From: an uncultured Flavobacteriales bacterium | GTDB taxonomy: Bacteria > Bacteroidota > Bacteroidia > Flavobacteriales_G > Salibacteraceae | Reading direction: 5' to 3' | DNA: 64,000 nt | NCBI GenBank assembly: GCA_943788145.1 | Contig: CALSPD010000015.1 | Location: 1-64,000, forward strand | Shown: in pieces, positions 19,174 to 28,603 of the stretch | Layout of the letters: the number at the start of each line of letters is the position of its first letter | Position numbering within the stretch: position 1 is the first letter of the stretch | Notes under the pieces: model-generated | The model's input: the letters and a program-made list of their open reading frames with translations, nothing else | The model's database searches: none | What the model was told of the DNA's origin: nothing | Made by a program: the position numbers and the translations under genes

Positions 19174-20988
19174 TTATTCATAAAATAAGCGAAACTTATT
19201 GTTGTTCATAGGAACGCGAAATACCCGGTAGTCGTTAACGAGCAAAGAATCGCCTTTTGCCAACCACACAAAGGATTTCAACTCAATATTGCCATCGTAT
19301 TTCATTTCAGAATTATATAAAACGTGATAGGCTCGTTGATGGTCAGCAGTCGGATTATAGAAATCGTTGATGCTGACACCACGCCAAAGCGGTTCTAGAT
19401 CTGATTTCACTTCGACAACCGTAGAAGCTTCAGCTGCATAACCACTATAGTCTAACACAAAATGGGTATTAGATTTTGCTGATAAATCTCCCCAAATTCA
19501 CTTTGATGGCCTCCGAATATGGTTCAGCCCCAGCTTTGATGATTTCTTCCCTTATTCCCACTTTAAGTTCAATGCGCGAATCGCAGTTTTTCGACAACAA
19601 ATACGCTTCGCCTGCATGGTAGTAATGCGCTTCTTCCATGCAAGGAAAGTGATGGAGCACGGCAGCAAAAGATTCAGGATCCGTGCCGACATTCATGGCA
19701 AAAAAGATGCGATCGGAAGTCAAGGATTGTAGATACGTTTCTAGCGAATGATCGGCCATAAAAGGCGCTAAAAATTGAACATTATCCACCGTTGTCATAT
19801 CAGTTTCCATCATCATGTCAACAAAATCTTGACGAAGATCAATGATATTGACTAGGCTAGGATCGGCTTGTTTTAACTGCGCCAATCTGTCTAGAGCCGA
19901 TCCATATTCCGATTGATAGTTTAACGTATAATGATTCCGTTGATTAATCAATACGAAGACATTAATTGCCATCAACAAGCCAATGAAAATCGGCACTCGT
20001 TTGGATTGAATTGGAACAAACGAAGCCAACCAAAGCAATAAAAACGGCAACGAAAAAATCAACACACTTTGGTTGCAACAATGGTGCTCGGCCAATGGAA
20101 TAAAAATATCCGATCGCAAAGGGCAAAGTGAAACAAGCTACCATCACCCATCGATCAAGTTTAAAAAACCATTCTTTCCATTTGAGCAAAGCCGGAATAA
20201 TCGCAATGGCAATGAGTAAAATGGGCCACCACGAAAACTGGAAGGTGTAGGACAACATGTGTTGCCAATAGTCGGCTGTAGGAGCTTTCAGCCAATTGCC
20301 AATTCCACCGCGTTCTAAATGAAAAAGTGTTAAGCCTAAATGAGGCAACCAAAGGGCAAATCCAAGAAGTCCTCCCAGGAGCAAATTTGAGGCGCTTGGC
20401 TCGATCAAGCATGATGAAAAACCCGAAACTCACTAGGATGGTCTGCAGCAAAGTGAAATAGTGTATATAGCCTGATGTGGCCATGAGAAACGCGAAGCCA
20501 ATTATCCATTTCCAGGGTGATTTTCGCTCATAAAGCAAACGCGCCAGCACCCAAGTTAAGGTGAGAACGACCAACAATCCAACGATGTAAGGTCGCGCCC
20601 ATTGACTAAAGCTAATGGGGAATTGAAGCGTGGCGATAAGAGCCCCAGAAAACAGTCCAGTTTCCTTTGAGTATAATCGAAAAACCGACCAAATAGATCA
20701 TCCAAATGCACCAGACACCCGCAATAAGGAAAGGCAGTTTTATCCACCAAGCTTCGTAGCCACCTACCATAGTTTGCACCCAAATCAACAATTGCACTCC
20801 GCCTGGGTGGTTGTCCATTTTGATGCCAATGTCAATGAATTCTTGCCAAGAGCTTATACGCGACCGCAACAAGGCGCTCAATTCATCGTGCGTAAATGGT
20901 AATTCCCAAAAGGCCCAAAAACGCGAGACCGTTCCAATTAAAAGAATACTAAAAATGAGTTTTATGTTCTTCTAGCCAAGCCCGCATA
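19174..20988 (-). CDS. GT39-like membrane glycosyltransferase, heavily frameshifted
   Basis: Overlapping frames reconstruct one protein of about 600 residues. It begins MRAWLEE, then IKLIFSILLIGTVSRFWAFW and the first-loop acidic pair in THDELSALL, as in ArnT/PMT-type glycosyltransferases. Many hydrophobic helices follow (IKLPFLIAGVWCIWMIYLVG, WIIGFAFLMATSGYIHYF, WPILLIAIAIIPALL). A soluble C-terminus ends NDYRVFRVPMNNNKF. Breaks lie near 20960, 20660, 20380, 20080 and 19490. Family members transfer sugars from polyprenyl phosphates to lipids or proteins outside the membrane. It follows a methyltransferase whose stop overlaps its start region, so they form a leftward operon. Confidence 0.7.
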
Positions 20989-20989
20989 T

Positions 20990-21668
20990 CATGCTTTATA
21001 GGCTACCACATAAACAGACTGATAATCGTCTTTTCGCTCAAGAAATTCGGGGGAATGCAGTCAACAAACTGCCTTCATCGCTTCGCTCTACGCGATTGAA
21101 CCCCGCTTGATTTAAGGTCCATTTCAATAATTCAAAATCGAAAAGATTTCGATGTTCCAATTGCTGATGAAACATGTCGTTCATAAAGTGCTGATTGGGC
21201 AAGCCATTTAACGTCCAATTTGGAAGTCGCTTTTGCCGATCGGCCACCATGTCATCATTATTGTGATTCACATAGGACTTGGCTACCTTCTCCATATCTG
21301 GCGTTGAAAGCCAAATCGCTCCGCCCGATTTCATGCATCGATTGCACGCTTTTAAAAGTGGAATCAATTCATCTTCTATGGTCAAATGTTCGATGACATG
21401 TTGTGAAAACAATGGTCTGGAATTGGCCCTCGGAAAAGGGAAGCGTACCCGTTGCAATATCTAGGTTCAAAATCGCTTCCGAACATGTCAACGTTAAGCC
21501 ATCCCTTCAAATGACGGTCGCCACAGCCCAAATGCAATTTGTCCAATTTAGTTTCAAAACGAGCAGGAGCTGTGATGCGGCATTTCCATCGTTATATTCA
21601 AAACTGAGCATACGCATCAACTCATACTGGCGCTTTGAAAGTTTTGACTGTAAATACTCCTTGATCAT
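20990..21668 (-). CDS. SAM-dependent methyltransferase, frameshifted
   Basis: From ATG 21668 the frames join as MIKEYLQSKLSKRQYELMRML, then KLDKLHLGCGDRHLKGWLNVD (motif I of the predicted SAM methyltransferases often found in polysaccharide loci). FSQHVIEHLTIEDELIPLL and GGAIWLSTPDMEKV follow, and in the last frame FLERKDDYQSVYVVAYKA before the stop at 20992. Breaks are near 21580, 21440 and 21060. The protein is about 225 residues and probably modifies a sugar or lipid. It is the first gene of the leftward pair with the GT39-like gene and is divergent from the TPR gene. Confidence 0.72.
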
Positions 21669-21743
21669 AAACACTTTTCCCTCGAATGAATGGTCGCAAA
21701 AGTAGCCATTGATTGTAGCCATAAAATATCCGAAGTTTGAACC

Positions 21744-23506
21744 GTGAAGATTTGGTACTACATCGTTTTGTTCGTTATGGCCGCTGGCATTTATGCCAAT
21801 ACCTTGGGTCATGGATATGTGCTGGATGATAAGGCCATTATAACCCAAAACAGCTTTACGCAACAGGGATTTGCTGGAATTAGCGAACATTTCACCCACA
21901 GCTATTGGTTTGGAATCAATGGAAAAGATGAGAGGCAATTATCGTCCGATTAGTGGGGTGAGTTTTTCGATCGAACGAGCAGTATTTGGCACTTCTCCTG
22001 CCGTTGGGCATTTCTTCAATATGTTGTTTTATGCTTTATTATGTGTGGTTCTATTGCGTTGGTTGTTGATGCTCCAACTTTTTTAGTCCGTTACTGACTT
22101 TTGGTGCAGTATTGCTCTTTGCGGGCTCATCCTGTTCACACGGAAGTAGTGGCCAACATCAAAAGCCGCGATGAAATTTATTGCATGTTGTTTTTTGTAT
22201 TGAGCGCTATTCAATTTCAAAAATGGCTCAACGACAAAAAGCCAATTCAGCTAGGTATGACCGGGTTCTTCTTTTTGCTTTCCATGTTGTCAAAAGAGAC
22301 TTCCATCGCTCTACTTCTCATTTTTCCGCTACTCGCCTTTCGATCCAAGCCAATCATGATGGATTCAATTAAATCTTCGCTCGTTCCGCTGGCAACGGTG
22401 GTAGTTTATCTATCCATGTATTTTTAGCGTTACAGATTTACTGGCCGATCGGCAATACCATGTATTTGATAATGCCCTTGTTCAATCCGCAGCTGTATCG
22501 GATATTTTGGCGACTAAATTTTGGATTCTTGGAGATTACATCCGCTTGCTTTCATCCCCTATCCCCTACCCACTCGTTTACGACTATAGTTTCAATACGA
22601 TTCCAGTAGTTACATTTTCGAATCTGCAAGTGCTTATAACAATTGTCCTATTGCTGGCTTTGGTCGTTTGGCGTGGACGTCAATTTAAGCACAGGTTGGA
22701 GTCAACATCGCAAAACACCACACTGATGTTGGCACTTTTTCATTCTTCCCTTATTTCCGGTTTCTAATTTCTTCATCACTATAGGAACCACCATGGCCGA
22801 ACGCCTTTTATTTATGCCTTCGCTTGGCTTCGTGTTGCTGTTCATTTATGGACTATCGAAATTGTTTGGTAAACTGAAGCTGCCTGCGGAGAAACTTTCT
22901 TTGCTATCCATTTCAGTCCTAGTGGCCTTAGCAAGCCTCACCACCATGACCCGTAACAAAGCTTGGGCAAGCGATGAAGTGCTATTTAGCACCGATTTAA
23001 AGCATCTGACAGATAACGCAAAAGTGCATCACAACTTAGCCAACATTTACAAAGCCAAAGCCGAGAAAGCGACTAACCAGGCGCAAAAAGTCACCTTTTA
23101 CGAATCGGCTGCACGACTGATTGAACAAGCCTCGAGCATATATGAAGTGCAAGAGTTTCATCATGAACTCGGCTTGATTTATGGCGAATTAGGAAAATGG
23201 GAGGGTGTGAAAAAGTCGATGGGACGCTACCTAGAAATGAATCCAAACGATGCTACGGCATGGATGCAATTGGGAATCGCTTATGGAATCTCCCAAGAAA
23301 TGCCAGCAGCACTGTCTGCTTTTGAAAAAGCTTATGCCATCAATCCAAAGGACGCGGATATATGTTTGAATCTCGCGAAGACCTACGCTATGCTGAATCG
23401 GCTTACCGATTCAAAAAACATTTGCGATGGTTGTTTGCAAATCGCTCCAGAAAATCAAGAATTGTTGCAGCTAAACGCGCAGTTAGCTCAGTCGCTTGGA
23501 CTCTAA
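21744..23506 (+). CDS. Multi-TM protein with C-terminal TPR repeats (TMTC-like), frameshifted
   Basis: Starts at GTG 21744. The N-terminus has a membrane helix and the acidic loop GYVLDDKAIITQN, then GNYRPISGVSF and HPVHTEVVANIKSRDE, as in membrane glycosyltransferase-like proteins with C-terminal TPRs. About eight more hydrophobic helices follow, then FITIGTTMAERLLFMPSLGF. From about 22990 the soluble part is TPR repeats (AKVHHNLANIYKAKAEKA, NDATAWMQLGIAYGI, KDADICLNLAKTYAML). Breaks lie near 21930, 22085, 22425 and 22760; the last 714 bases are intact. Related eukaryotic proteins add O-mannose, but for bacterial members the function is inference. Its 3' end overlaps the convergent GT2 gene by 24 bases. 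Confidence 0.7.
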
Positions 23507-24448
23507 ATAGAGGTTTCTATCGGGAGCATTCCGTGACATCATTTCACCCATAAATCCACCAATGAACAACTGAACACCCATAATCATTGTGGTCATGGCA
23601 ATGTAGAAAAACGGCTGGTCGGTAACCAAAGGCGCTTTGATTTTCAAGCTGAGATAATAGAGTTTTTCTAACCCTAAATATGCAGCAAGGAAGAATCCAA
23701 CAATAAACATGGCCGTGCCTATCAAACCAAAAAGGTGCATGGGTTTTTTACCAAACTTGCTCACAAAAGAAATGCTCAATAAATCAAGTGGCCCATTGAT
23801 AAAGCGCATTATGCCAAACTTGGTAGTCCCGTATTTACGTTCTTGATGCTGAACAATTTTTTCACCAATTTTCTTGAATCCCGCCCATTTTGCAATCACC
23901 GGAATATAACGGTGCATTTCACCGTAAACTTCGATGGCTTTTATAACATCGTGACGATAAGCCTTCAAACCACAATTAAAATCATGGAGGTAAATGCCAC
24001 TCATTTTACGCGTTGCCCAGTTGTACAATTTGGTCGGAATAGTCTTTGTAATGGGATCGTAACGCTTCTTTTTCCAGCCAGAAACCAAGTCTAAACTTTC
24101 TTCCTTAATCATGCGATACAACTCCGGAATTTCATCTGGACTATCTTGTAAATCCGCATCCATTGTGATGATAACCTCTCCCATTGCAGCTTCGAAACCA
24201 ACGTTGAGTGCACCCGATTTTCCGTAGTTTCTACGAAACTTAATGGCTTTCACATTTGAATCTTGCTTGTGAAGCGATTCAATAACCTTCCATGAATCAT
24301 CTGTACTTCCATCATCGATGAACCAAAGCTCATAAGAGAAAGAATTAGCATCCATCACCCGCTTGATCCAAGCGTGCAATTCAGGAAGTGACTCTGCTTC
24401 ATTCAGCAAAGGAATGACCACGGAAATATTGGGTTGATTATACTCCAT
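23483..24448 (-). CDS. Family 2 glycosyltransferase with two C-terminal membrane helices (GtrB/ArnC-like)
   Basis: 321 residues, intact. GT-A motifs are VVIPLLNEAESLPEL, IDDGSTDDSW, and the metal-binding DADLQDSPDEIP near residue 98. HDFNCGLKAYRHDV and QHQERKYGTTKFG are typical of undecaprenyl-phosphate glycosyltransferases. Two hydrophobic helices (GLIGTAMFIVGFFLAAYLGL and the stretch after FFYIAMTT) anchor it in the inner membrane. It should load a sugar onto a polyprenyl phosphate carrier. The ATG overlaps the upstream DUF4199 gene by 11 bases; this DUF4199-GT2 pair is common in Bacteroidota. Confidence 0.93.
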   Translation of the reverse strand: MEYNQPNISVVIPLLNEAESLPELHAWIKRVMDANSFSYELWFIDDGSTDDSWKVIESLHKQDSNVKAIKFRRNYGKSGALNVGFEAAMGEVIITMDADLQDSPDEIPELYRMIKEESLDLVSGWKKKRYDPITKTIPTKLYNWATRKMSGIYLHDFNCGLKAYRHDVIKAIEVYGEMHRYIPVIAKWAGFKKIGEKIVQHQERKYGTTKFGIMRFINGPLDLLSISFVSKFGKKPMHLFGLIGTAMFIVGFFLAAYLGLEKLYYLSLKIKAPLVTDQPFFYIAMTTMIMGVQLFIGGFMGEMMSRNAPDRNLYLESKRLS

Positions 24449-24968
24449 CAGTGAAATTTGGTCTTTCCTTTTTTACGATAAAAGCAATAGCAAGAGAGGA
24501 AATTACATTAGCAAAGAAAAGATTCATAAAGATGCCAATGGATATCAGAACGCTTCCATAGGCTTCGAGGATATCTAATGTGAGTTGGTATTCTTCTTTA
24601 CTGCCCGCTTCAAGGTAGGCCTCTTTGTTTTTTCCAAACTCTTCCAACAATTGACCAACGCCTTCTTGAACTAAGCTACCATCGTATTGCGAATACATAA
24701 AAAGCAGCATAGAAACCATTGATGCATAGACAAAAGCAAACAATACGCCATTGCCGAAAACACTCGGAATATCGATAAACCCTTCCTTCTCCTCTTCTCT
24801 ATATTTCTTAATTCCAAGGTAAAAAATGCCGCTTGGAATTAACCAAACTGCATATCCAACACCACCCATTGGTGTCAATCCAAGTACATAATATATTGCT
24901 ATATACACCGCGAACGCTGCTAATCCTGCAATGCTCGCGTAGTTTAAAATGGTAATACGTTTTCTCAT
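24438..24968 (-). CDS. DUF4199 family membrane protein
   Basis: 176 residues from ATG 24968, which starts MRKRITILNYASIAGLAAF; longer starts have no support. Four predicted membrane helices: ASIAGLAAFAVYIAIYYVLG, YAVWLIPSGIFYLG, GVLFAFVYASMVSMLLFMY and VLISIGIFMNLFFANVISS, the DUF4199 layout. Function is unknown. A -7 promoter element lies 13 bases upstream. Translation is probably coupled to the glycosyltransferase that follows. Confidence 0.85.
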   Translation of the reverse strand: MRKRITILNYASIAGLAAFAVYIAIYYVLGLTPMGGVGYAVWLIPSGIFYLGIKKYREEEKEGFIDIPSVFGNGVLFAFVYASMVSMLLFMYSQYDGSLVQEGVGQLLEEFGKNKEAYLEAGSKEEYQLTLDILEAYGSVLISIGIFMNLFFANVISSLAIAFIVKKERPNFTDGV

Positions 24969-24980
24969 TTTTTGGGAGGG

Positions 24981-24988
24981 CAAATGTA
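24981..24988 (-). promoter_or_regulatory. -7 element TACATTTG for DUF4199-GT2
   Basis: Read leftward it is TACATTTG, matching TAnnTTTG, 13 bases from the ATG. No clear TTG partner is at the right distance. It is back to back with the ffs promoter. Confidence 0.45.
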
Positions 24989-25015
24989 AGGAATCGTCTT
25001 TGTTGAAAGTTGGTG

Positions 25016-25045
25016 TTGTCAGGATGAAAGTCAATTTTACCTTTG
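25016..25045 (+). promoter_or_regulatory. Consensus Bacteroidota promoter of the SRP RNA gene
   Basis: TTG at 25016-25018, 19 bases, then TACCTTTG at 25038-25045. Both halves and the spacing fit the consensus exactly. The predicted start lies just before the first paired bases of the SRP RNA. Confidence 0.75.
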
Positions 25046-25054
25046 CGCCCTTAA

Positions 25055-25151
25055 GGGCAAGTCTTATACGACCAGCTCCTGGTGAACTCCCCCAGGTCAG
25101 GAATGAAGCAAGGGTATCCGGTTGTAGCGGTGCGATGTAAGTAGCTTGCCC
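25055..25151 (+). ncRNA. ffs: Bacterial small SRP RNA (4.5S RNA)
   Basis: Contains the nearly invariant SRP domain IV: GCTCCTGGTGAACTCCCCC, CAGGTCAGGAATGAAGCAA, then GGGTATCCG. The molecule ends pair as GGGCAAG (25055-25061) with CTTGCCC (25145-25151), giving a 97-nt hairpin. A run of seven T follows at once (25152-25158) and serves as the terminator. It binds Ffh and targets nascent membrane proteins to FtsY and the translocon. A consensus promoter lies directly upstream. Confidence 0.95.
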
Positions 25152-25254
25152 TTTTTTTGTGCCTTATATTTTGGCTTCGATTTATACGTTGCCGTGTTGA
25201 TAACACCGCGATGACCCTCATAATCACTAAAACCAAGCCCCTACCTTCGGTAGC

Positions 25255-27594
25255 GTGATTCGACAACTACTTCTCATTCTGTTTTTATGGCAATTTGGCG
25301 CACAAATTCAAGCGCAATCAAACTTGGTATTCAATAAAACGGAATACGATTTTGGACTCATCGGGAAATCTGAACTACCCTTTGAACAAGACTTCCTGTT
25401 CAGAAATACGAGCAAAGCCGAGGCGACCATTCTCTCAGCGCGATCGGTGAGCAAAGCTTTAAGCTTCATCCATACCCACTCAGAAGTATTGCCAGGTGAA
25501 TATGGTTTTGTAAAAGTCAAACTCAATACATTGACACTTGATGGTTTATTTCATGATGAGATATACATCACCATAAAGGTTGGCGATGAGGTGAAAAGTG
25601 AAGTGATTTATATCCGAGCTCAGGTTTCGGATCAAGGGATAAAGGAAAACGGCCGTCAGTTTAATGATAGTGAGATTGCCATTAGTGTGGAAGTATCGCC
25701 AGACGACATTGAAAACTTAGAGGGCTTTTTAGGAAAAGACCGACTAACTCAAGCGGAGGCCGAAATCGTTTATCTGCGAAAGCAGGTAGGAATGAAAGGG
25801 GAACTCATATCAAAGTTGAGCGAAGATTTGCGCAGCAAACAAGAAAAAGAAGAGGAAAACATTCAACGATTAGCCACTTTGGAACGCAGTTTAAAAAACT
25901 CGAATGGGGGCAACAATGCAGAAATTCTAGGACAAATTCGCGAATTGAGCAATCGTTTGTCCAGTATTCAGCAATCAGATGCCAAGTTGCGAGCAGAGAT
26001 CGTATCGCAAGAAAGCACTTTCAGTAAGTTGAAGCACGAGGCCGACTCAGCGCGCGCCTATGCCGAACAAATGAGTTTGAAGCTGGCTGAACAGTTTAAA
26101 AATCAGGCAGCAGCAATGGATCGCGCCAGTAGACTCGAAGCCGATCTATCGCTAAAAAACAGAATTGAAGCTCGTCAGCAAAAGCAAATCGATTCGTTGG
26201 AATATTTAATCGCGAGCGCTGGTATGTCCGAAAGCGATGTTAGTGTTGAGGTTATTCGACTCAAAAATGAACTCGAAATGAAGCTAAAGGAACAATCTCT
26301 TCAAGCACAACACGTAAAGAGTCAACACGATAAAATAGAGCGCCTGAAACAAGATCGAGAAGCATTACTCGCACAGTCAGAAGACCTTGCCCGAAACCTC
26401 GACACACAAGCACGAGCCAATCAATCGCTGCAAGGTAAGTTGCAATCAACCGAATCACGGATCGGAAAATACGAGGCCAAAATTGATAGCCTAACTTCTA
26501 TTGCCAGCAACGGAATAGCAAATCCAAAGTTGGATAGCTTAAAACAGTTGCTTGTTCAACTGGAATCAAAGGATGACGTATTGAAATCCGAAATTTCACA
26601 AAAAGATGCGGAATTACAATCGCTTGAAAACCAAAATGCGAAAGCTAAAAAAGACATGAGGGCGTTGGAAATTGCAACATCGCGGCAATTGGAAGAAGCG
26701 CACAATTTAATGTATCGAGTAAATCAATTAAGTACAAAGGAAAGCGAAGCTCGGCTGGAAATTACAGCGCTTCGTGACGAATTAAAAACAAGCCGATACC
26801 GCGAAGACATGGCGCGAATATCAGTCACATCGCTAACAAATCAAATTGCAGATAAAGAACACTCCATAGCAAGTGTTAGCCAAGCTTTAATTCAACGCGA
26901 ACAAGAATTAGCGGAAGCGCAGGCCATGCAGCAAGCGATTGAAAATGAATTGCAAGCCTCACTGGAAAACTTAAAGATTAGCGATCATAAAATTGATTCA
27001 TTGAACACCTTGGCAGTTGAGTCGGATAAACGGAAATCTACCTTAGAGAAAGACATTGATGCCTTACAACGTCAAGTGCTTCAAAGCCAACAAAAAGAAT
27101 TCACTTATGTGCAACGAGCAACCATCTTAGAGGCCAAACTTGAAAACGCACTAATGAGCAACGAATTGGCTTTTGCTGAATTGAGTGCTGACGTAGAGGA
27201 AATGCGCAAAGAACGAGATGCCATGCGCGAGGCACTTGCCAAAGCTGAGAAGGAAAACAGCCGACTAAAAGCTGCCAACTCTAATGCCAATCGAGCTATG
27301 AGCGAAATTACTAAACCGCAAAAACCAACTTCAGCCTACTTTAAAGTTGACTTGTTTGTGGTAAATTCTTTATTGCCTACCCTACCCGAAGTTTCTGGAT
27401 ACAAGGAGGTAAGTATTTACGAGTATGGAGGAAAATACCACTATGCCATTGGTCATTTCGACTCCATCGAGGAAGCGATGTTGGAAAAGTCCAAATTGGA
27501 GAAAAATGGTTTTCCAAAAGCCTTAGCTGTTGGGTTTAAGAATGGCCAACCTATTTCTCTAAAAGAAGCCTTGGAAACGGCTTCAGTGGATTAA
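25255..27594 (+). CDS. DUF1573-like domain plus long coiled coil plus SPOR-like C-terminus
   Basis: 779 residues from GTG 25255. A signal peptide (LLLILFLWQFGAQIQAQ) is followed by a DUF1573/ASH-like beta domain (VFNKTEYDFGLIGKSELP, then LFRNTSKAEATIL) to about residue 125. From about 150 to 680 is nearly continuous heptad coiled coil, rich in E, K, Q and L, with no frameshift. The last 80 residues (SAYFKVDLFVVNSLLP, KYHYAIGHFDSIEEAMLEK, GFPKALAVGFKNGQPI) look like a SPOR-type or SPOR-related fold. It is probably a periplasmic structural protein that may touch peptidoglycan. The combination of domains is unusual, and no function is assigned. Confidence 0.75.
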   Translation: MIRQLLLILFLWQFGAQIQAQSNLVFNKTEYDFGLIGKSELPFEQDFLFRNTSKAEATILSARSVSKALSFIHTHSEVLPGEYGFVKVKLNTLTLDGLFHDEIYITIKVGDEVKSEVIYIRAQVSDQGIKENGRQFNDSEIAISVEVSPDDIENLEGFLGKDRLTQAEAEIVYLRKQVGMKGELISKLSEDLRSKQEKEEENIQRLATLERSLKNSNGGNNAEILGQIRELSNRLSSIQQSDAKLRAEIVSQESTFSKLKHEADSARAYAEQMSLKLAEQFKNQAAAMDRASRLEADLSLKNRIEARQQKQIDSLEYLIASAGMSESDVSVEVIRLKNELEMKLKEQSLQAQHVKSQHDKIERLKQDREALLAQSEDLARNLDTQARANQSLQGKLQSTESRIGKYEAKIDSLTSIASNGIANPKLDSLKQLLVQLESKDDVLKSEISQKDAELQSLENQNAKAKKDMRALEIATSRQLEEAHNLMYRVNQLSTKESEARLEITALRDELKTSRYREDMARISVTSLTNQIADKEHSIASVSQALIQREQELAEAQAMQQAIENELQASLENLKISDHKIDSLNTLAVESDKRKSTLEKDIDALQRQVLQSQQKEFTYVQRATILEAKLENALMSNELAFAELSADVEEMRKERDAMREALAKAEKENSRLKAANSNANRAMSEITKPQKPTSAYFKVDLFVVNSLLPTLPEVSGYKEVSIYEYGGKYHYAIGHFDSIEEAMLEKSKLEKNGFPKALAVGFKNGQPISLKEALETASVD

Positions 27595-27910
27595 TTCCAA
27601 GTTATTCCCGACTCTTTCGATTTCATCTAAGGCTTCTATAGCCATGGATGGGTTTGACTTCTCCGATATCGTCACAACCGCTTGCAAGGTTGAATCGATT
27701 GGCATTTCACAGGTTTAATACTCCAAACAATTGGGAAAATCATGAGAATCTGACAAGTCTCAAAACCCAAGCTTGGCAAGAGCGGAAACCATGCCCCTTA
27801 ATAAGCGTGAATTATGTAATTAAAGGATTTGATTGTGTAATGCTTAAAGCTGCAATTGACATCTCCTTTGTGCTCAGGTTGTCAAATTGGGCAATCTATA
27901 AACCTATTAT
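27595..27910. other. 316-bp gap; possible gene remnant on the minus strand
   Basis: No complete gene is seen. On the minus strand about 40 codons are open to a stop near 27592 (EMPIDSTLQAVVTISEK, then SMAIEALDEIERVGNNLELI). This looks like a protein C-terminus without its gene, but I cannot name the family. The right half is AT-rich and probably holds the promoter of the lipoprotein gene at 27911. Confidence 0.35.
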
Positions 27911-28603
27911 ATGTTTCAGAATTCAAAAAATCTCGTTTTCGCGCTTTTGTTCTTATCGATATTAGTCAATGTTAGCTGTAAAAAAGACGACCCAGATCCT
28001 ATTGTCATCATAGAAAACGTTGCGCCAACGGTTAAGTCAACTCTACCAGTTAATGCCTCAACCAATGTGGAGCGTAATGTCCAATTATCCATACTATTTA
28101 GCGAAGAAATGGATGAAGCCTCGATCAGTGAAGCAACTTTTCAACTCAAGAAGGGATCCGTCTCTTTATCCGGATCGGTTAGTTTTAGTGGCACTTCCGC
28201 ATCGTTCTCACCAAATGAATACTTAGATCCAAGTTCCACATACACTGCCACAATTACAGTTGGGGCAAAAGACCTTGAGGGTAAATCACTTTCAAACGCT
28301 ACCGTATGGAATTTCACCACGGGCGGAACGTCCGCTACATTAGCTCAGGTAGATTTAGGAGGTGCAGCAAACTATGTGATTTTGGCAAAAACTGCCATTA
28401 ATAATAGTGCTACATCCGCTATAACAGGTCATTTAGGATTAAGTCCAGCGGCCACATCTTATATCACAGGTTTGTCATTGGTAAACGCCACAGGTTATGC
28501 CACTTCTGCTCAGGTAACAGGAAACATTTATGCGGCCGATTTGTCTGAAGCATGTCGTCAAACTCTTTTAAAGTGCGCGATGCCATCATCTTCTCACCAT
28601 TAG
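27911..28603 (+). CDS. Truncated lipoprotein: Big_5-type Ig domain plus start of DUF3494 (ice-binding-like) domain
   Basis: Lipoprotein signal (FALLFLSILVNVSCKKD), then a bacterial Ig-like Big_5 domain (NVAPTVKSTLPVNASTNV, FSEEMDEASISEATFQL, WNFTTGG). The beginning of DUF3494 follows (VDLGGAANYVILAKTAINN, AITGHLGLSPAATSYITG, TSAQVTGNIYAADLSE). DUF3494 proteins bind ice or act as adhesins and need about 200 residues; only about 80 are present. Past about 28545 the frame reads antisense into the LytTR gene, so the true 3' end is missing. The product as it stands would not fold fully. Confidence 0.7.
   Translation: MFQNSKNLVFALLFLSILVNVSCKKDDPDPIVIIENVAPTVKSTLPVNASTNVERNVQLSILFSEEMDEASISEATFQLKKGSVSLSGSVSFSGTSASFSPNEYLDPSSTYTATITVGAKDLEGKSLSNATVWNFTTGGTSATLAQVDLGGAANYVILAKTAINNSATSAITGHLGLSPAATSYITGLSLVNATGYATSAQVTGNIYAADLSEACRQTLLKCAMPSSSHH

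Noticed and set aside
25235-25257. Small CTACC-TTC-GGTAG hairpin before the coiled-coil gene as a riboswitch
   Set aside because: It is too short and has no matching riboswitch core; it is probably chance.
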